Shown: piece by piece, positions 14,808 through 15,280 of the stretch
Layout of the letters: each line of letters begins with the position of its first letter
Numbering within the stretch: position 1 is the first letter of the stretch
DNA from: CAYGXH01 sp964354485
GTDB lineage: Bacteria; Bacteroidota; Ignavibacteria; UBA10030; SZUA-254
NCBI GenBank assembly: GCA_964354485.1
Contig: CAYGZY010000091.1
Location: 1 to 15,280 of the forward strand
Direction: 5' to 3'
DNA length: 15,280 bases
Made by a program: the position numbers and the translations under genes
The notes under the pieces: model-generated
What the model saw: only the letters and a program-made list of their open reading frames with translations
Database searches by the model: none
Told to the model about the DNA's origin: nothing

Positions 14808-15280
14808 TTAATATCGCTATAGAAGCCGCACGGAAAGCAGGAATGTTCTTAAAAGACAATGTCGGAAATATACACACCATAGAACGAAAAGGGGGCCAGG
14901 AGCGTAATATTGTTACGGAGATCGATAAACGTTCCGAGGAAATCATCATCGAAACGATAAAGAAGCATTTCCCGCAGCATGATATTCTTGGCGAGGAGAG
15001 CGGATCAAAACATGCTACCGACTCTGATTACAGGTGGGTGATTGATCCGCTCGACGGGACGACGAATTTTACTCACGGACTTCCGGTATTCTGCGTTTCG
15101 ATCGGCGTCGAACGAAACGGGCAGGTCATCATCGGCGTCATATACGATCCAAATTTAGATGAAATGTTCGTCGCGGAAAAAGGAAAGGGTGCTTTCCTCA
15201 ATGGGAAAAAAATCGGCGTATCAGGTGTCAATGAATTAATACAAAGTCTTCTTGTAACCGGCTTCCCGTACAACATCGCT
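14804..15280 (+). CDS. suhB: Inositol monophosphatase family protein, 3' end outside window
   Basis: Magnesium-dependent, lithium-sensitive-type phosphatase fold; SuhB-like members dephosphorylate inositol-1-phosphate and related sugar phosphates, and E. coli SuhB also joins rRNA antitermination complexes. The visible 159 residues (usual length about 260) include the first metal ligand in LGEESG (E65), the signature WVIDPLDGTTNFTHGLP (78-94) with D81 and D84, GVIYDPNLDEMFVAEKGKGA (111-130) and the start of the VTGFPYN segment. The ATG at 14804 overlaps the hflX stop as ATGA; AAGGA lies about 15 nt upstream, too far to be a strong site, so coupling is likely. Other members of the family (CysQ, NAD-processing or fructose-bisphosphatase types) cannot be excluded without the C-terminus, but the motif spacing favours SuhB. 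Confidence 0.9.
   Translation, partial: MINIAIEAARKAGMFLKDNVGNIHTIERKGGQERNIVTEIDKRSEEIIIETIKKHFPQHDILGEESGSKHATDSDYRWVIDPLDGTTNFTHGLPVFCVSIGVERNGQVIIGVIYDPNLDEMFVAEKGKGAFLNGKKIGVSGVNELIQSLLVTGFPYNIA

Overview
The window looks like bacterial chromosome from the FCB side of the tree (Bacteroidota, Ignavibacteria or a near relative), probably a metagenome contig. The hints are a BatA-type aerotolerance-like membrane protein, a lipoprotein, weak or absent Shine-Dalgarno sequences at many starts, and palindromic CCGTAGG-core repeats. The phylum is an inference; no rRNA is present.

Left half, minus strand (about 7.84 kb down to 1): seven genes face the same way. In transcription order they are a CheY-like receiver, an NtrC-type sigma-54 activator, a glutaryl-CoA dehydrogenase-like acyl-CoA dehydrogenase, guaB (IMP dehydrogenase), an M24 aminopeptidase, a GT4-type glycosyltransferase and purD (cut by the window edge). 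From guaB to purD the genes are packed with small gaps or a 4-bp overlap, which suggests an operon carrying two purine enzymes.

Middle (about 7.8-11.2 kb): this is the accessory part. It starts with about 1 kb of non-coding DNA full of palindromes: two diverged copies of a roughly 118-bp element, one with clear terminal inverted repeats, flank a run of eight sequence-unrelated hairpins, four of them set about 45 nt apart. Next come a secreted lipoprotein with an SGNH-like layout and a calcium-loop motif, then an Abi_2/AbiF-family HEPN gene (minus strand) broken by two frameshifts, then tRNA-Pro(UGG). Directly upstream of the abi gene lies a compact unit: a near-consensus promoter, about 55 nt of transcript, and an intrinsic terminator ending 6 nt before the abi start. 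This is the layout expected for an Abi-associated antitoxin RNA and is the most interesting feature of the window.

Right (11.2 kb to the end), plus strand: a BatA/vWA membrane protein, a possible 39-codon ORF, hflX and a suhB-like inositol monophosphatase (cut by the edge). Each junction in this chain is an ATGA stop/start overlap, so the genes are probably translationally coupled.
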